A stretch of 14,003 bases of DNA from Paraglomus occultum (lineage: Eukaryota > Glomeromycota > Glomeromycetes > Paraglomerales > Paraglomeraceae): assembly GCA_910592205.1 (NCBI GenBank), contig CAJVPJ010000967.1:1-14003 (forward strand), read 5' to 3'. Under the pieces are notes generated by a model, which did no database searches, was not told the DNA's origin, and saw nothing but the letters and a program-made list of their open reading frames with translations. Of this stretch, positions 1 through 9,479 are shown in pieces (positions within the stretch are counted from its first letter, which is position 1; every line of letters starts with the position of its first letter). The position numbers were made by a program, and so were the translations under genes.

Positions 1-2259
1 TAGATTTTCTTTACATTCTTCTCAAACGGCAATTTTTTTTTGTTTTCTCTCTTCTTCACTATAGAAACCTTGGGCGAAATGGTCAGCAATTTTTTTGGCT
101 TCTTTTTCGGCTTTGGCGAGAACTTTTTCTTTGTCCGAAATAATTGCTTCTAATTCGAAAGGCGAAATACTAATTCCCGAGCGAGTAGCATAATCAAAAC
201 TAACCTTTTTTAATTGGTCGAGAAACTCCACCATTTCCGGCCGCGGAGTTATTCTTACTAACTTATTCAAAAAAGCAATAATATCCTTTTTTTTTCAGCC
301 GCCAAGGGGCTGATAATTCCTTCACTTTTTTTCAATTTGGCCTATCTCAATCAGGCCATTACTTCCACTGCTTTCTTCATTATATTCCTTTAAGTCACTG
401 ACATAGCCAGGAAAACTAGCCGGTAAAATTTGATTAAAAATTAATTTTCCCAAAGTAGTAAAGAGGAATTGATTCTGGGCCGTGGAAAAATTGCGACCAA
501 CGAGAATGGCCGGAATAACAATTAGGTCATGAAGGCTTATTTTACCTTTTTCATAACTCTTTCAAACATTCCCTATCTCATTGTAAAAAACTACTTTTTG
601 GTTCTTACTTTCCCTCGTTAGATAGTAAATGCCCAAAATCATGTCTTGGCTGGGAACGTCTATCAGGTAGCCATTCTTTGGGTCAATAATGTGGTGGGGA
701 GAGAGAATGCGTTCCTTAACTTCCTCACGTGATTTCGCAGTCATCGGCAAGTGAATAGCAATTTGATCACCATCAAAATCAGCGTTCAAAGCGGTAGTTA
801 TTAAAGGATGAAGTTCAATCGAATTACCTAACGTCAATTGGGGATAAAATCCTTGGATACTAAGTCGGTGCAAACTGGGAGCGCGATTAGCCAAAACTGG
901 GTGTCCCTGGACGATTTTATTAAGAAGTGGGAAAATAACCGGGTCCTCTTGGTAAAATAATTGCTCGGCTTCCTTGACTGTGAAAGCAATTTTTTCTTTC
1001 AACATTTTTTGGATAATAAATGGCTTATAAAGAGTTAAAGCCATTTTGACTGGTAATCCAATTTGATCCAAGAGTAAGTTGGGATTAGGAACAATTACCG
1101 AACGAGCTGAATAATCGACTCTTTTTCCCAGCGAATAGCGGCGTAATATCCCTTCCTTACCACTTAAACTTTGTAATAAACTTTTGACTTCATTTTGTTT
1201 ATAAGTTGAGCCATATCTTACTTGGTCGTCAGCCTTTTGCAGACCTCTTTTTTCATTATGAATAATATCGCGGAAGAAAATTCCAAAATTTTTATTTAAA
1301 TCAAGGTAATATTCTAATCTTTTGCACCGCAAAATTATTCGATACAAAGAATTAGTATGCTGATTAGTTGCCAAAACATCTTCTTCTTTTAACTTGACTA
1401 CCGGCCGCAAGCCACAAGGAATAACCAGCATTTTATTAGTAATCATTCATTCGAGTTTTAATCCGGATTTTTGTAAACCTCGCAAGAACTTTAATTTTTC
1501 TTGGTTAACCTTATGGTGGGATTCTTTAAGGGCCTGCTTAACTTGGGCTAATTCGGCTTCTACATCAATTCCTACTAACAACTCCCGAAAGGCTTCCGTA
1601 CCCGTTCAAATTTTTACTCCACAATGTTTTTCCAGAAAATCTAAGTAATCTTCCAAAAAAATAATGTCGGCAACATTTTCTTCATTTTTATCGTTCTTTT
1701 TAGTAATTTTCTGATTTAATTCTTCGGCTTCTTTAATAACATTTTCATCTAGTTTCCTCTCTTGAATAATTTCTTGAAAAATACTGCTGATAAGGGGTCG
1801 GTCTATCTTTTTTTCTAAAATTTCCCCCTTTTTTAGCGAATTAATTAAACCATTATCAATCACCACATAAGCGCGGAGGTAAATAATATCTTCCAATTTT
1901 TTGGTAGGAATTCCTAATAATTTGCTTAAATTAGTGGCTAGGGCTTTAAAGAGAACAATATTGGTTATCGGAACAGGGAGAGAAATGTGTCCTACTCGCC
2001 ACCTTTGTAAATTTTTTTCCGCGATTAAAACCTCACATCGTTCACATTTTTGTCCTTTATTTTCTTTACCTTTATATTTACCACAATAGCACTCATAATT
2101 AAGAAAAGGGCCGAATATACGGGGGTCAAAAAGACCCCCTGGCTCGGGCTTGAGAGTGCGAATATTAATGGTTTTGTGGCTGGTAATATTACCAAATGAG
2201 AGTTGATTAATTCTTTGGGGCGAAAGCCAACTAATTTTTAGTGATTTTGTTAAGGTCAT
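1..2259 (-). CDS. rpoC: RNA polymerase subunit beta' (N-terminal 753 residues, 3' end off the window)
   Basis: This is the largest catalytic subunit of bacterial RNA polymerase. The zinc-binding N-terminus shows C57-x-C59 and C72-x2-C75 in the context ECYCGKYK...CERC. The 'GKRVDYS-RSVI' segment, the 'GHPVLANRAPSLHRL' segment and the active-site motif NADFDGDQ (residues 492-499), whose aspartates bind the catalytic magnesium, are all present. Near the left edge, 'YATRSGISIS' and the 'ERKQ...' segment correspond to the entry of the region-F part of the subunit. The frame stays open from 2259 to base 1 only if UGA is Trp; UGAs at 1447-1449 (EWMI) and 22-24 (IAVW) are at conserved Trp positions. 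The usual 'YSGRSVI' is 'YSARSVI' here. The ATG at 2257-2259 begins 8 nt after the rpoB stop with no Shine-Dalgarno sequence, so translation is probably coupled. The gene continues beyond the window. Confidence 0.97.
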
Positions 2260-2267
2260 AGTGAGGA

Positions 2268-5200
2268 TTATTTTTTGGGGGATTTGCGGCTAAAAGCTTC
2301 ATAAAAGTCAATTTCTTTGCCTTGATAATCGAAGGCTTGGAGGTCAAAACCAATGCCGCGTAAATTTTGGAGTAAAAGATTGAAAGATTCACTCTGATTA
2401 CTACGCAAGTCAACTTGCCGGTCATCGAATAATAAGGAGTTTTGAAGTAAATTTCGTTTGGCAATATCATCCGACTTAGCACCCATTATTTCATTGATAT
2501 TAAAAGGTGCGCCGTGGGCTCACATTACCCATATTTCCATTTCTCCAAACCTTTGTCCACCTCCTTGGGAACGTCCCTTGACTGGCTGCTGGTAGATAAG
2601 GGAATAAGGACCGGTATTCCGAGCGTGAAATTTGTCCGCTACCATGTGGTTTAACTTAATAGTATAGATATAGCCATTGTAAACATCTTGCTGAAAAGGC
2701 AAACCGGTTTGACCGTCAAATAATTTTTGGGCACCGAAATTTTTAATCTTGGCTTCTTGAATAATTTCTTTAATTTCTTGGGGAGAAGGAGAGTTAAAAG
2801 GCCGACAGAGAAGTCTCGTGTCAAGTTTGTGAGCGGCGGAAGCCAAAATAGTTTCTAGCAACTGACCAATATTCATGCGGGTTGGGATACCGAGCGGATT
2901 AAAAATTATGTCAATTGTTTTTCCTTCTTCATCAAAAGGCATGTCGGCTTCGGGTACAATTTTCGCCACCACCCCTTTATTACCAAAACGGGTAGTTAAT
3001 TTGTCCCCAACTTCGATTTTTCTTTTCTGAGCCACATAAACTTCCACTAATTCTAAATCATTCTTGCTTTTAGTAAGTTTTTTTCTTTTAACTTGGTAAA
3101 CTGTTCCTGCTTCTTCGGCCGGCAATCGGAGGGAAGAATTAACGAAGCGATGGGCTTTTTCTCCCAAAATACTCATTAGCAATAACTCCTCCTCGGCTTC
3201 CTTATGAGGGCTAGGCTCCGGCGTTAACTTACCAACTAAAATATCATTCCCTTTGACCTTACTGCCAATTTTCACTATTCCATTTTTATCCAAGTGTGGA
3301 AATTGATTTTTCCCCGCGTGAGGAAAAGAAGAAGTAAATATTTCTGGTCCATACTTGGTATTATGACGAATAATGGTGTGCTTTTTGACAAAGAAAGAAG
3401 TAAGAATATCCTCTTTTACTAATCTTTCATTAAGGATAATCGCATCCTCATAATTATAACCATTTCAGCATAAATAAGCCACTCGCAAATTATAACCTAA
3501 GGATAATTCGCCATTATTAGCATAATTTCCGCAAGCAATCATTTGTCCTTTTTCGACTTGCTCGCCTTTTTTTACCAGCGGAAGCGAGAAATTAAGAATA
3601 TTTTTATTGGAAACTACTAACTGCTCTAATTGATAAGTTTTTTTTTCTTTGTTTTTTTCTTTAATAATAATTTTCTGGCTGTCAACATATTCTACTACTC
3701 CTTTTTCTTCGGCTTTAACTGCTAATGGTGAATTATTCAACAGACTGGCTTCGATGCCACTGGCTACTAACGGTTCTTGATTTTTCAGCAACGTTACCGC
3801 TTGCCGTTGCATGTTGGTTGCCATTAGCATACGAGTAGCGTCATTGTGGTGAAAAAAAGGAATGGTAGCGCTAGTTACTGAGTTCAAATGATAAAAAGAA
3901 ATGTAAATAAAATCTAATTTTTCTTTGGGTATTTGCACAAAATTCTCCTGATGAATAGCCAATACTGTTTCCTCCGTGATTTTATTCTTTTCATCAATTT
4001 TTAGATTAAAATGAGCGATGTATTTGTCTTTTTCTTCCTCACTGGTTAAATAAACCAAAGAAGGAATAATTATACCATCGCGAACTGGAAAATAAGGAGT
4101 AGTTATTTGTCCATCATCATTTATCCCCGCTTCAATTGTTATCCGACGGACCAAACCAGTATTTCGACCCTCGGGAGTTTCTACTGGGTCATATCGACCG
4201 CTGAAGGAGGAATCGACATTGCGGGCGGCCAAAGTAGCATTGACTGAATTACGCCCTCCTAATCCCATTACACTGGATACTAATCCATCCGAAATAACCG
4301 ACAAAGCATTATTTTGGTTTTGTAAACGAACCAGCGCTGAAGTATTGAAAAAATGCTTGATAAGATTATCGAAATCCTTTAAATTAGGTATTTTCGAGAA
4401 GTCAATCTTTTTTAATTGGGAAAGATAATTAGTTAAGTATTTATTATCAATATCTTGTAAAAATCCCCCTAGTTTGTTATCAAAAATGTTGTAAACTAAA
4501 TCCCCGACCCGACGGATAACTTGATTTTCTAATTTATCCTCATCCTCTTTTTTTTCGGCATTACCTAAACCATGATGTAAGTTAATATAACCAGCCACAG
4601 CACAAACTAAATCTGCTAAGTCAAAATAAGTTTTTTCGGCCGGTAATTTTTCTCCAATCCCAACCACCGGGATAATTTTCTCCTTATTTCGTGGCGACTT
4701 TATTTTAATAATATATAAGTCATTGGTTGAGTGAGGAAGAGCAATCCCACTTATTTTTTTCTTTTGGAAGGCATTTTGTAATATTTGGAGATTTTTTTCT
4801 TCGAGGATAGTATTTTTTTTTAAGATTACTTTGCCGTTATTATCGAGCAGGTTTTCGGCTAAAGTTTGCCCTTTTAGTTGTTGAATAAGGTCTATTTTTT
4901 GATTATATTTTTTACGCCCTAGTTTTCCGATATTAAAATAAGAATTGCCCTTGCTGCTTGTAAACAAAAATTGGGGCAAACTAGTTCGACCAACTCCAAT
5001 TTCTAATTTATTGGCTTCTTGATAACTATCAATGTTTAAACTTTCTTTGTCAAATAAGTTCTCAAGAAGTTCAGGCGGAACATCAAAAGCTTTCAAAACA
5101 TCCAATAAGTCAAAAACCAGTCCTGAATTAAGAAATTTTAATTCAATCGCTGATGGCTTTTTAGCACTGTAAAAAATACTGATTCAAGGACCTTTGAAGG

Positions 5201-5891
5201 GAATAATTTCGCCAAAAAATTTATTTTCCTCTTCGGCAAAATAATAAACTGCCGGGGCTCGAACGGACTGAAAAACTACCACTTTATTATGACCATTGAT
5301 AATGAAACTTCCTTGCTGGTTCATTTTCGGCAAATGGCAGAAATCTACTTTTTGGTCTTGCTCGCAATGAAACTTAACAATTAACTTGTCCTCTTCTTTT
5401 TCTAATATTTCCAGAACTACTTTTAAACTTCCTTTGGTTTCTTTTATTTCTCATTGGTGAGAGGACTTTTCCTTACAGGTAAACTTTTTGATTTTGAAGC
5501 TTTCTTCTACCCATTGATTAATGCTTTTTTTTAGGTCATTATCCAACAATTCAATCTGTATTTTGTGGCAATCTCAGGAAACTTTCCAATTAAAAGAAAC
5601 TAAATAATTCCAAGTGAGAGACTCCGCCCGTGCTGTCTCTTCCGTTATTTCTGGCTCTTGATAAACAAGTTTTTCGACATTTATCTTGATATCATTATTA
5701 TAATCACTGAATTCAGCCGGAAAATAAAAAGATAATAACTTAGGTAATCTTTCATGAAGAAATTTTGAATAAGATAATTTTTGTTCTCGGGCGTAATCTT
5801 GCTCTGGTAAACCTTGAAAAAGGGGCGAGCGATTAACAGTTAGATATTCTCGACGTGGATTTTTCCCCGAATTGATTATTCGATATGACAT
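2268..5891 (-). CDS. rpoB: RNA polymerase subunit beta (1207 aa)
   Basis: This is the second large subunit of RNA polymerase. Family landmarks appear in order: 'GSFIINGHNKVVV' with a following 'R-P-VYY', the rifampicin-pocket region (about residues 520-546), 'VETPEGRNTGLV', the 'NGYNYEDAI' motif, 'DILVGK-TPE', 'FGNKGVVAKI' with 'MPFDEEGKTIDIIFNP-GIP-RMN-GQ', and 'GGQRFGEMEIW' near the C-terminus. The length is close to that of Firmicute RpoB. The frame is continuous from 5891 to the TAA at 2268-2270 when UGA is read as Trp. UGAs at 5184-5186 and 3465-3467 replace family-conserved Trp codons, while UGG is also used. Several normally invariant residues differ, including the 'GRHGNKG' His (Phe here) and much of the rifampicin-pocket region. 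The ATG at 5891 is 10 nt from the rplL stop. Confidence 0.97.
4254..4334 (-). other. rpoB: rpoB rifampicin-resistance-determining region, strongly diverged
   Basis: This segment encodes about residues 520-546 of RpoB and aligns by eye with E. coli positions 511-537 through the shared core 'QNN-LS'. The E. coli contacts read here as Q513 to Arg, D516 to Asn, H526 to Asp and R529 to Val, while S531 is kept. Changes at 513, 516 and 526 are classical rifampicin-resistance substitutions in other bacteria. Resistance of this organism's polymerase is inferred, not shown. Confidence 0.6.
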
Positions 5892-5900
5892 TAATTAAAA

Positions 5901-6314
5901 TTATTTAATTTCAACTTCAACTCCTTTCTCGGCTAATTCTTTCTTAACATCTTCGGCTTTTTTTCGCGCAACATCTTCGAAAATAATTTTATCTTCTTTT
6001 TCAGTGAGTTTTTTTGCTTGAATAATGTTAATCTCCTCATCTTTTAACTTCTTAAAAGCTTCTTTAATTGCTCCATAACCCGCAATCGCACTTAATCCTT
6101 CTTTCATTTTTATAAACTTTACGGAAACATTACCTCCTTTTTCTTCAGATTTTTCACTTTCTTGGATAGTGGCTGTTGGTTGAACTATTGCTGTTTCTTG
6201 AATATTATAATCTTCTTTTAAACCTTCTATTAATTCACTTACTTGCCCTAAATTTAATTTTTTTATGCTTTCTTTGATTTCGTTGACTTCTTTGCTAATT
6301 TTTATTTCTGACAT
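5901..6314 (-). CDS. rplL: Ribosomal protein bL12 (L7/L12), divergent, 137 aa
   Basis: This is the ribosomal stalk protein, several copies of which bind uL10 and recruit translation GTPases. Position (between rplJ and rpoB), length and architecture support the call: an N-terminal helical dimerisation segment (about residues 1-40), a Gln/Thr/Ser/Glu-rich hinge (about 44-60), and a C-terminal domain ending in 'AEDVKKELAEKGVEVEIK', which matches the family's last helix and strand. The family signature 'GLGLKEAK' in the GTPase-contacting helix pair cannot be found; the corresponding stretch reads about 'KKLKDEEINIIQAKKL'. The identification therefore leans on context and the C-terminus. The ATG lies 4 nt after the rplJ stop. 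Confidence 0.85.
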   Translation of the reverse strand: MSEIKISKEVNEIKESIKKLNLGQVSELIEGLKEDYNIQETAIVQPTATIQESEKSEEKGGNVSVKFIKMKEGLSAIAGYGAIKEAFKKLKDEEINIIQAKKLTEKEDKIIFEDVARKKAEDVKKELAEKGVEVEIK

Positions 6315-6318
6315 ATTT

Positions 6319-6801
6319 TTATTGTTTTACTTCGTGAGATGCTTGGACTTTTTCTAAGATGTTAACCAGTCTTCGGGCCTGAAAATTAAGATAATAGCAA
6401 AGAGTATTTATTAAGATTTCTTTGCTTGGCAAGTTAGCCCATTTTTCCAGCAGAGTATTTGTTACTAATTGTTGCTCGTAAATACCACCTTGAAATCGTT
6501 TAATATTAGAATTTTCTTTATTGAATTGGTTGAGAATATTTAATGGTTTGTATTCATCCTCCTGACAAAAAATTAAGGCATTGGCTTGCTTTAATTCTAG
6601 CGAATAATCAGAGAGCGCTTTTTCTACTAAACTATTTTTATAGACTTTTCACTGCCCGCCCACTTTTTTTAATTCTTTTTTTAACTTAAAAATTTCCCTA
6701 TTTTCAGCCTGGTGAAAATTGTAAAAAATAACTGCCCTGGCTTGTTGAAAATTGGTTTGGATATCCCGGACAACTAATTCTTTTTTGGTGGCAGCAGACA
6801 T
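6319..6801 (-). CDS. rplJ: Ribosomal protein uL10 (160 aa)
   Basis: uL10 anchors the L12 dimers to 23S rRNA and forms the base of the stalk. The translation shows the family N-terminus (Lys-rich start, 'LVVRDIQTNFQQARAVIFYNF') and 'LKKVGGQWKVYKNSLVEKAL', which corresponds to the typical 'R-AG-EYKV-KNTL---A'. It also shows 'LPSKEILINTL', matching the family 'PSREVLLA-LL', and a C-terminal helical tail 'RRLVNILEKVQ' for L12 docking. The UGA at the Trp of 'GGQW' otherwise splits the frame. The start is the ATG at 6799-6801, the first after the AT-rich leader; there is no Shine-Dalgarno sequence. It is followed after 4 nt by rplL. Confidence 0.93.
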
Positions 6802-6903
6802 ATATAATATTATTTTAACTTAATTTAACTTCCGTGAGTTGATAACTTTTTGCTTAACTGATCTTTTTTGAGTCTTGTATTTAGTTTAACTAGAACATCA
6901 TCC
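6802..6903 (-). promoter_or_regulatory. Intergenic leader upstream of rplJ
   Basis: About 100 nt separate the zinc-ribbon gene from rplJ. In other bacteria this interval carries the mRNA site where L10/L12 represses its own translation. I see no clear hairpin resembling that site. The part next to the rplJ start, in minus orientation, is AAAATAATATTATAT, nearly the same as the leader before rplA. The role is inferred from position only. Confidence 0.3.
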
Positions 6904-7170
6904 TTAAAGCGAATTCTTAGACAAGTAAGTTGCGATTATTCTTAATTTCTTTTTGTTCAATACTGCTTTACAAAATCCCAAATAATCATTATAATACATA
7001 TCTTTTAAGCAAGCAGAACAAATATACTTATCCATATTTTCTTCTTTTTCGGTCCAGTAGCCTCAGTTGTTTTTCTTAACCCAATCTTTTTGAGGTGGAC
7101 AATATTTTACCAAAATAGTACTTTGGCACCTTTGACATTTTTTTTCTAAAACTCTTTTAGGGTGAGCCAT
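6904..7170 (-). CDS. Small zinc-ribbon protein of unknown function (88 aa)
   Basis: I do not recognise this protein. It begins MAHPKRVLEKK and has two CxxC knuckles: C12-x2-C15 ('CQRC') and C51-x2-C54 ('CSAC'). Extra cysteines occur at residues 24 and 67. The ends are basic, and a Trp/Asp/Glu-rich loop (residues 30-48, one Trp from UGA) lies between the knuckles. Two CxxC pairs separated by a loop suggest one four-cysteine zinc ribbon, as in many small ribosomal proteins and RNA polymerase-associated factors. Its position between rplA and rplJ, co-transcribed with the stalk and polymerase genes, suggests a ribosome- or transcription-linked role, but that is inference. It does not match bL33, bL32 or bL36 by eye. 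Start ATG at 7168-7170, stop TAA at 6904-6906. Confidence 0.8.
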
Positions 7171-7198
7171 ATAATTATATATTTATTAATTTTATATG

Positions 7199-7888
7199 CT
7201 ATTTTAATATCTTTAACCCTGGACCCATAGCAGTAGAAAGAGTTATGCTTTTAAAAAAATCACCTTTCCAGCCCACCGGACGTAAACCAGTTATTTTATT
7301 ATATAATATTTTATAGTTTTCTTCCAATTGCTCGGAACTAAAATCACTATTGCCGATTACGGCGTGAATATTACCCCCCTTATCATTCTTTATTTCGGTT
7401 TCCCCTTGTTGAAATCTCGTAATTTCTTCTAATATATTTTCGGTTAAGGAACCATTTTTTTTAGCAGGATAAATTCCTTTAGGACCTAATAATTTTTGTA
7501 GTGGTTTAATTGTTTCTTCGCCAGCCGAATGGGCTAATACTTTATCAAATCCTCATTGGGATTTCTTTTTGTTCCCTACTTTCTGACGAACTTCCGAAAC
7601 AGTTAATAACTCAACTTCTTTAATCTTTTGGCAGTTTTCTTGAATATTTTCTGGTAATCCTTCTTTTATTACAGCAATTTTTCTTTCTTTTTTAACCATG
7701 TGAGGGAGAATTAATTTGGTTTTCAACACGGTTTTTTGATTAACCCAATGGAGGGAAAAACTGGCCTTAATGTTTTTTAATTTTTCGGGATTATTATCAC
7801 GCAAGAAATTTACTGCTTCAGACAAATTATAGTGCTTATTATTGGTAATTTTTTCCTTAACTTCTCGATAACGACGGGAATTCTTCAT
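7199..7888 (-). CDS. rplA: Ribosomal protein uL1 (229 aa)
   Basis: uL1 forms the mobile L1 stalk beside the ribosomal E site. The N-terminus 'MKNSRRYREVKEKI...YNLSEAVNFL' fits the family opening. The middle has 'LLGPKGIYPAKKNGSLT', the counterpart of the family 'LGPRGLMPNPKAGTVT' signature. The C-terminus 'RPVGWKGDFFKSITLSTAMGPGLKI' matches the conserved 'KG-Y-KS-TLS-TMGPG-K'. A UGA-encoded Trp just before 'GFDKVLA' (7553-7555) joins the two halves. It is the first recognisable ribosomal gene of the operon. The region upstream, where rplK is normally found, holds instead the tail of an interrupted membrane gene and a transposon. The ATG at 7888 follows AATAATATTAATATACA with no Shine-Dalgarno sequence. 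Confidence 0.94.
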
Positions 7889-7906
7889 TGTATATTAATA
7901 TTATTT

Positions 7907-8059
7907 TTACTTTATATCTGTATCTGGCAAGCCACTTAATTCCTCTAATAACTGCTGATTAAGATAGATTAATTTTTGGGAGCAGGTTTGAATTCGGATA
8001 AAATAATAAAGAAAAAAGAAAAATTGAATTATGAAAATAATTAATACTACCTTTTTCAC
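7907..8059 (-). pseudogene. C-terminal half of a membrane-protein gene split by the transposon
   Basis: From the transposon edge (8044) to the TAA at 7907-7909 the frame codes 45 residues. These are the rest of a very hydrophobic Phe/Ile/Leu/Tyr-rich membrane helix, then a short amphipathic tail ending in 'LEELSGLPDTDIK'. It is the continuation of the N-terminal half at 11814-12029: removing the transposon and one TA joins the halves in the same frame. A GTG inside the left inverted repeat (8057-8059) is in frame and could start a 50-aa fragment, but nothing resembling a ribosome binding site precedes it. The spacing to rplA is 18 nt, so this gene belonged to the same operon. A SecE identity is conceivable from position, but the sequence does not support it convincingly. 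Confidence 0.75.
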
Positions 8060-8076
8060 AATTAGTGTCCGCTTTT
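8047..8076. repeat. Left terminal inverted repeat of the transposon (30 bp)
   Basis: This is the exact reverse complement of 11784-11813. It begins CTACCTTTTTCACAATTAG and is preceded by the target TA at 8045-8046. The cargo reading frame ends 49 nt further in. In minus orientation the repeat also supplies codons, including an in-frame GTG, for the downstream gene fragment. Confidence 0.97.
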
Positions 8077-8125
8077 GGGTTCTTGGTAAGCACTGATAAT
8101 TTTTGATTACTTTGAATTAATTTTA

Positions 8126-9377
8126 CTAATATCTTTTCTTACTCCTTCTAGTCAGGAAGTAAATAATTCCTCCCACAATCACTATTCCACCAATTATTAA
8201 CAAAGCAATCATTCCGCCACTTATTCCACCTTTGTTTTTGCCTGAACCATCCTCACTTAAATTACCATACCTACTTCGATAATTATCTTCGGCTCTTTGT
8301 AAAGTATTTCGGTGCAAATTTCTTAAATAAGCTTTTAGTTGTCTTTCCTCGGGAGTTAAATTGTTTTGTCTGGATGAACCAGATTCTGATTCTCTCACTA
8401 CTTCCCTTAAAAGCAAGACTTCCCTCCTTAAACCTTCTCTTTCTCAATCAGTATTTTGGTTAGGATTAGTCTCTACGTCTAATTCTGGTGGGAACATTTC
8501 TACCTGTCTTAATCTTTGGGCCTCTTCTCACTTTAATTCGCGGTAAGTGACATGACATAAAGGAGAACAAAAGGCTTTTTTTATTTCATAATCTAATAAT
8601 CAACCTCTTTTCATGTGTGGAAATTCTCTCTTTTTACATTGGGGACAAGTCTGTTGATTGGCTTCTCGGTATTTTCTAGCACAATCACAGTTAGTTCCAA
8701 ATCAGATTGAACTCTCGCGAGTAAAGTCTGTTTTATGCTTGATATATCTTTTTCTCTTTATTGTGTAAGAGGTTTTATCCTGGTAAACTATACAAGAAGC
8801 ACCACATTGTTCACAGAGTTCATTGGATTTAGGTTTTTTACCTTTGTCAATGGGTTTCTTGTCATACTTGTCAGGTAGTGGTAATTTGTCTCTCTCTCTC
8901 TCTCTCTTGGTCTTTATTAGCAAAGCAAGAGTCACATAAAAAGTCAGGGTTGACACCATCCCGACCATACATTATCTTGAGTTCGAGTTTAGTAAGATCT
9001 TTATTACACTTTTTACACTTATGACCTGAAAGTTGTTCTCCTTCATCTTTAGAATGGTAATTATTAGGTTCAGGATTTTTAAAGTCTCAGCCACCATTAT
9101 TATAACCTGGGTAGCGTGTGGCGTCACATTGGCAGGGGAGAGGGTTAGACAAATTTAATGGATTACAAATGGGACAACCAGAAGATTGATAATTATTTTG
9201 ACACTTGGTGCTACAATAAAGGTTGCCATCTTTTTCATAAACAGTTTTTCCCAGAGACTGTTGGCACTTATCACACTTAAAACAATTTAGGCAGTATTTT
9301 CATTTTTTTTCGTCTACTGTGGCAATGGGTTCATTCCCCAAAACCTTTTTACATTTGTGGCAGATATTTTTAGTCAT
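8126..9377 (-). CDS. LIM-like zinc-finger membrane protein, frame broken at a (GA)9 repeat
   Basis: The first part (9377 to 8907, 157 codons) begins MTKNICHKCKK and has the spacing C6-x2-C9-x19-C29-x2-C32-x2-C35-x2-C38-x16-C55-x3-C59 with 'CFKCDKC' and 'DGNLYC', which closely resembles a LIM domain with Cys in place of the usual His. More pairs follow: C68/C71, C82/C84, C121/C124 and C148/C151. After the GA run the original frame stops at 8838-8840. The next frame carries on as a sensible protein: CEQC, CDC and CPQC pairs, 'FCSPLC', a charged helical stretch, a Gly/Ile-rich membrane segment (about 8150-8215) and a basic tail ending 'RRSKKRY' at the TAG 8126-8128. Ten or seven GA units would give one protein of about 417 aa. 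Alternatively, an ATG at 8966-8968 could give a separate 280-aa protein. UGA codes Trp at several positions. Function is unknown; the anchor suggests display at the membrane. Confidence 0.8.
8889..8906 (-). repeat. (GA)9 dinucleotide repeat inside the cysteine-rich gene
   Basis: Nine uninterrupted GA units on the coding strand (TC on the plus strand) encode an alternating Glu-Arg stretch. The upstream frame (157 good codons) and the downstream frame (254 good codons) differ by exactly the shift that one added unit, or two removed units, would correct. Such tracts change length by slipped-strand pairing. A sequencing or assembly length error is the main alternative. Confidence 0.85.
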
Positions 9378-9479
9378 ATAGTTTATTTTAAATTTATAAA
9401 CTCATTATGAATTCATAAAAACAGAAAGAAGTTAACCTTAAAATAGATATATAGTAATATAAAAATTTAGTAAAAAAAT
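9378..9479. promoter_or_regulatory. Divergent promoter region of the cargo genes
   Basis: These 102 nt separate the leftward LIM-like gene from the rightward gene set, so promoters for both must lie here or the genes must be read from outside. The stretch is very AT-rich, with several TATA-like candidates in both directions (for example TATAGT near 9450). A perfect 14-bp palindrome, TTATGAATTCATAA (9405-9418), is a candidate operator. No promoter is demonstrated. Confidence 0.45.

Noticed and set aside
6803-6906. A short Lys-rich open frame between the zinc-ribbon gene and rplJ
   Set aside because: It has no plausible start codon, overlaps the end of the zinc-ribbon gene in another frame, and resembles no known protein.
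1-7888. Many in-frame UGA codons, suggesting broken genes or UGA=Gly (code 25)
   Set aside because: UGA aligns with conserved Trp positions in RpoB and RpoC, so neither pseudogenes nor UGA=Gly fits.
8702-8968. A separate gene starting at 8968 with a hydrophobic N-terminus
   Set aside because: Its first part overlaps the cysteine-rich upstream frame, which carries conserved CxxC spacing; a frame break at the GA run explains both better, though independent initiation cannot be excluded.
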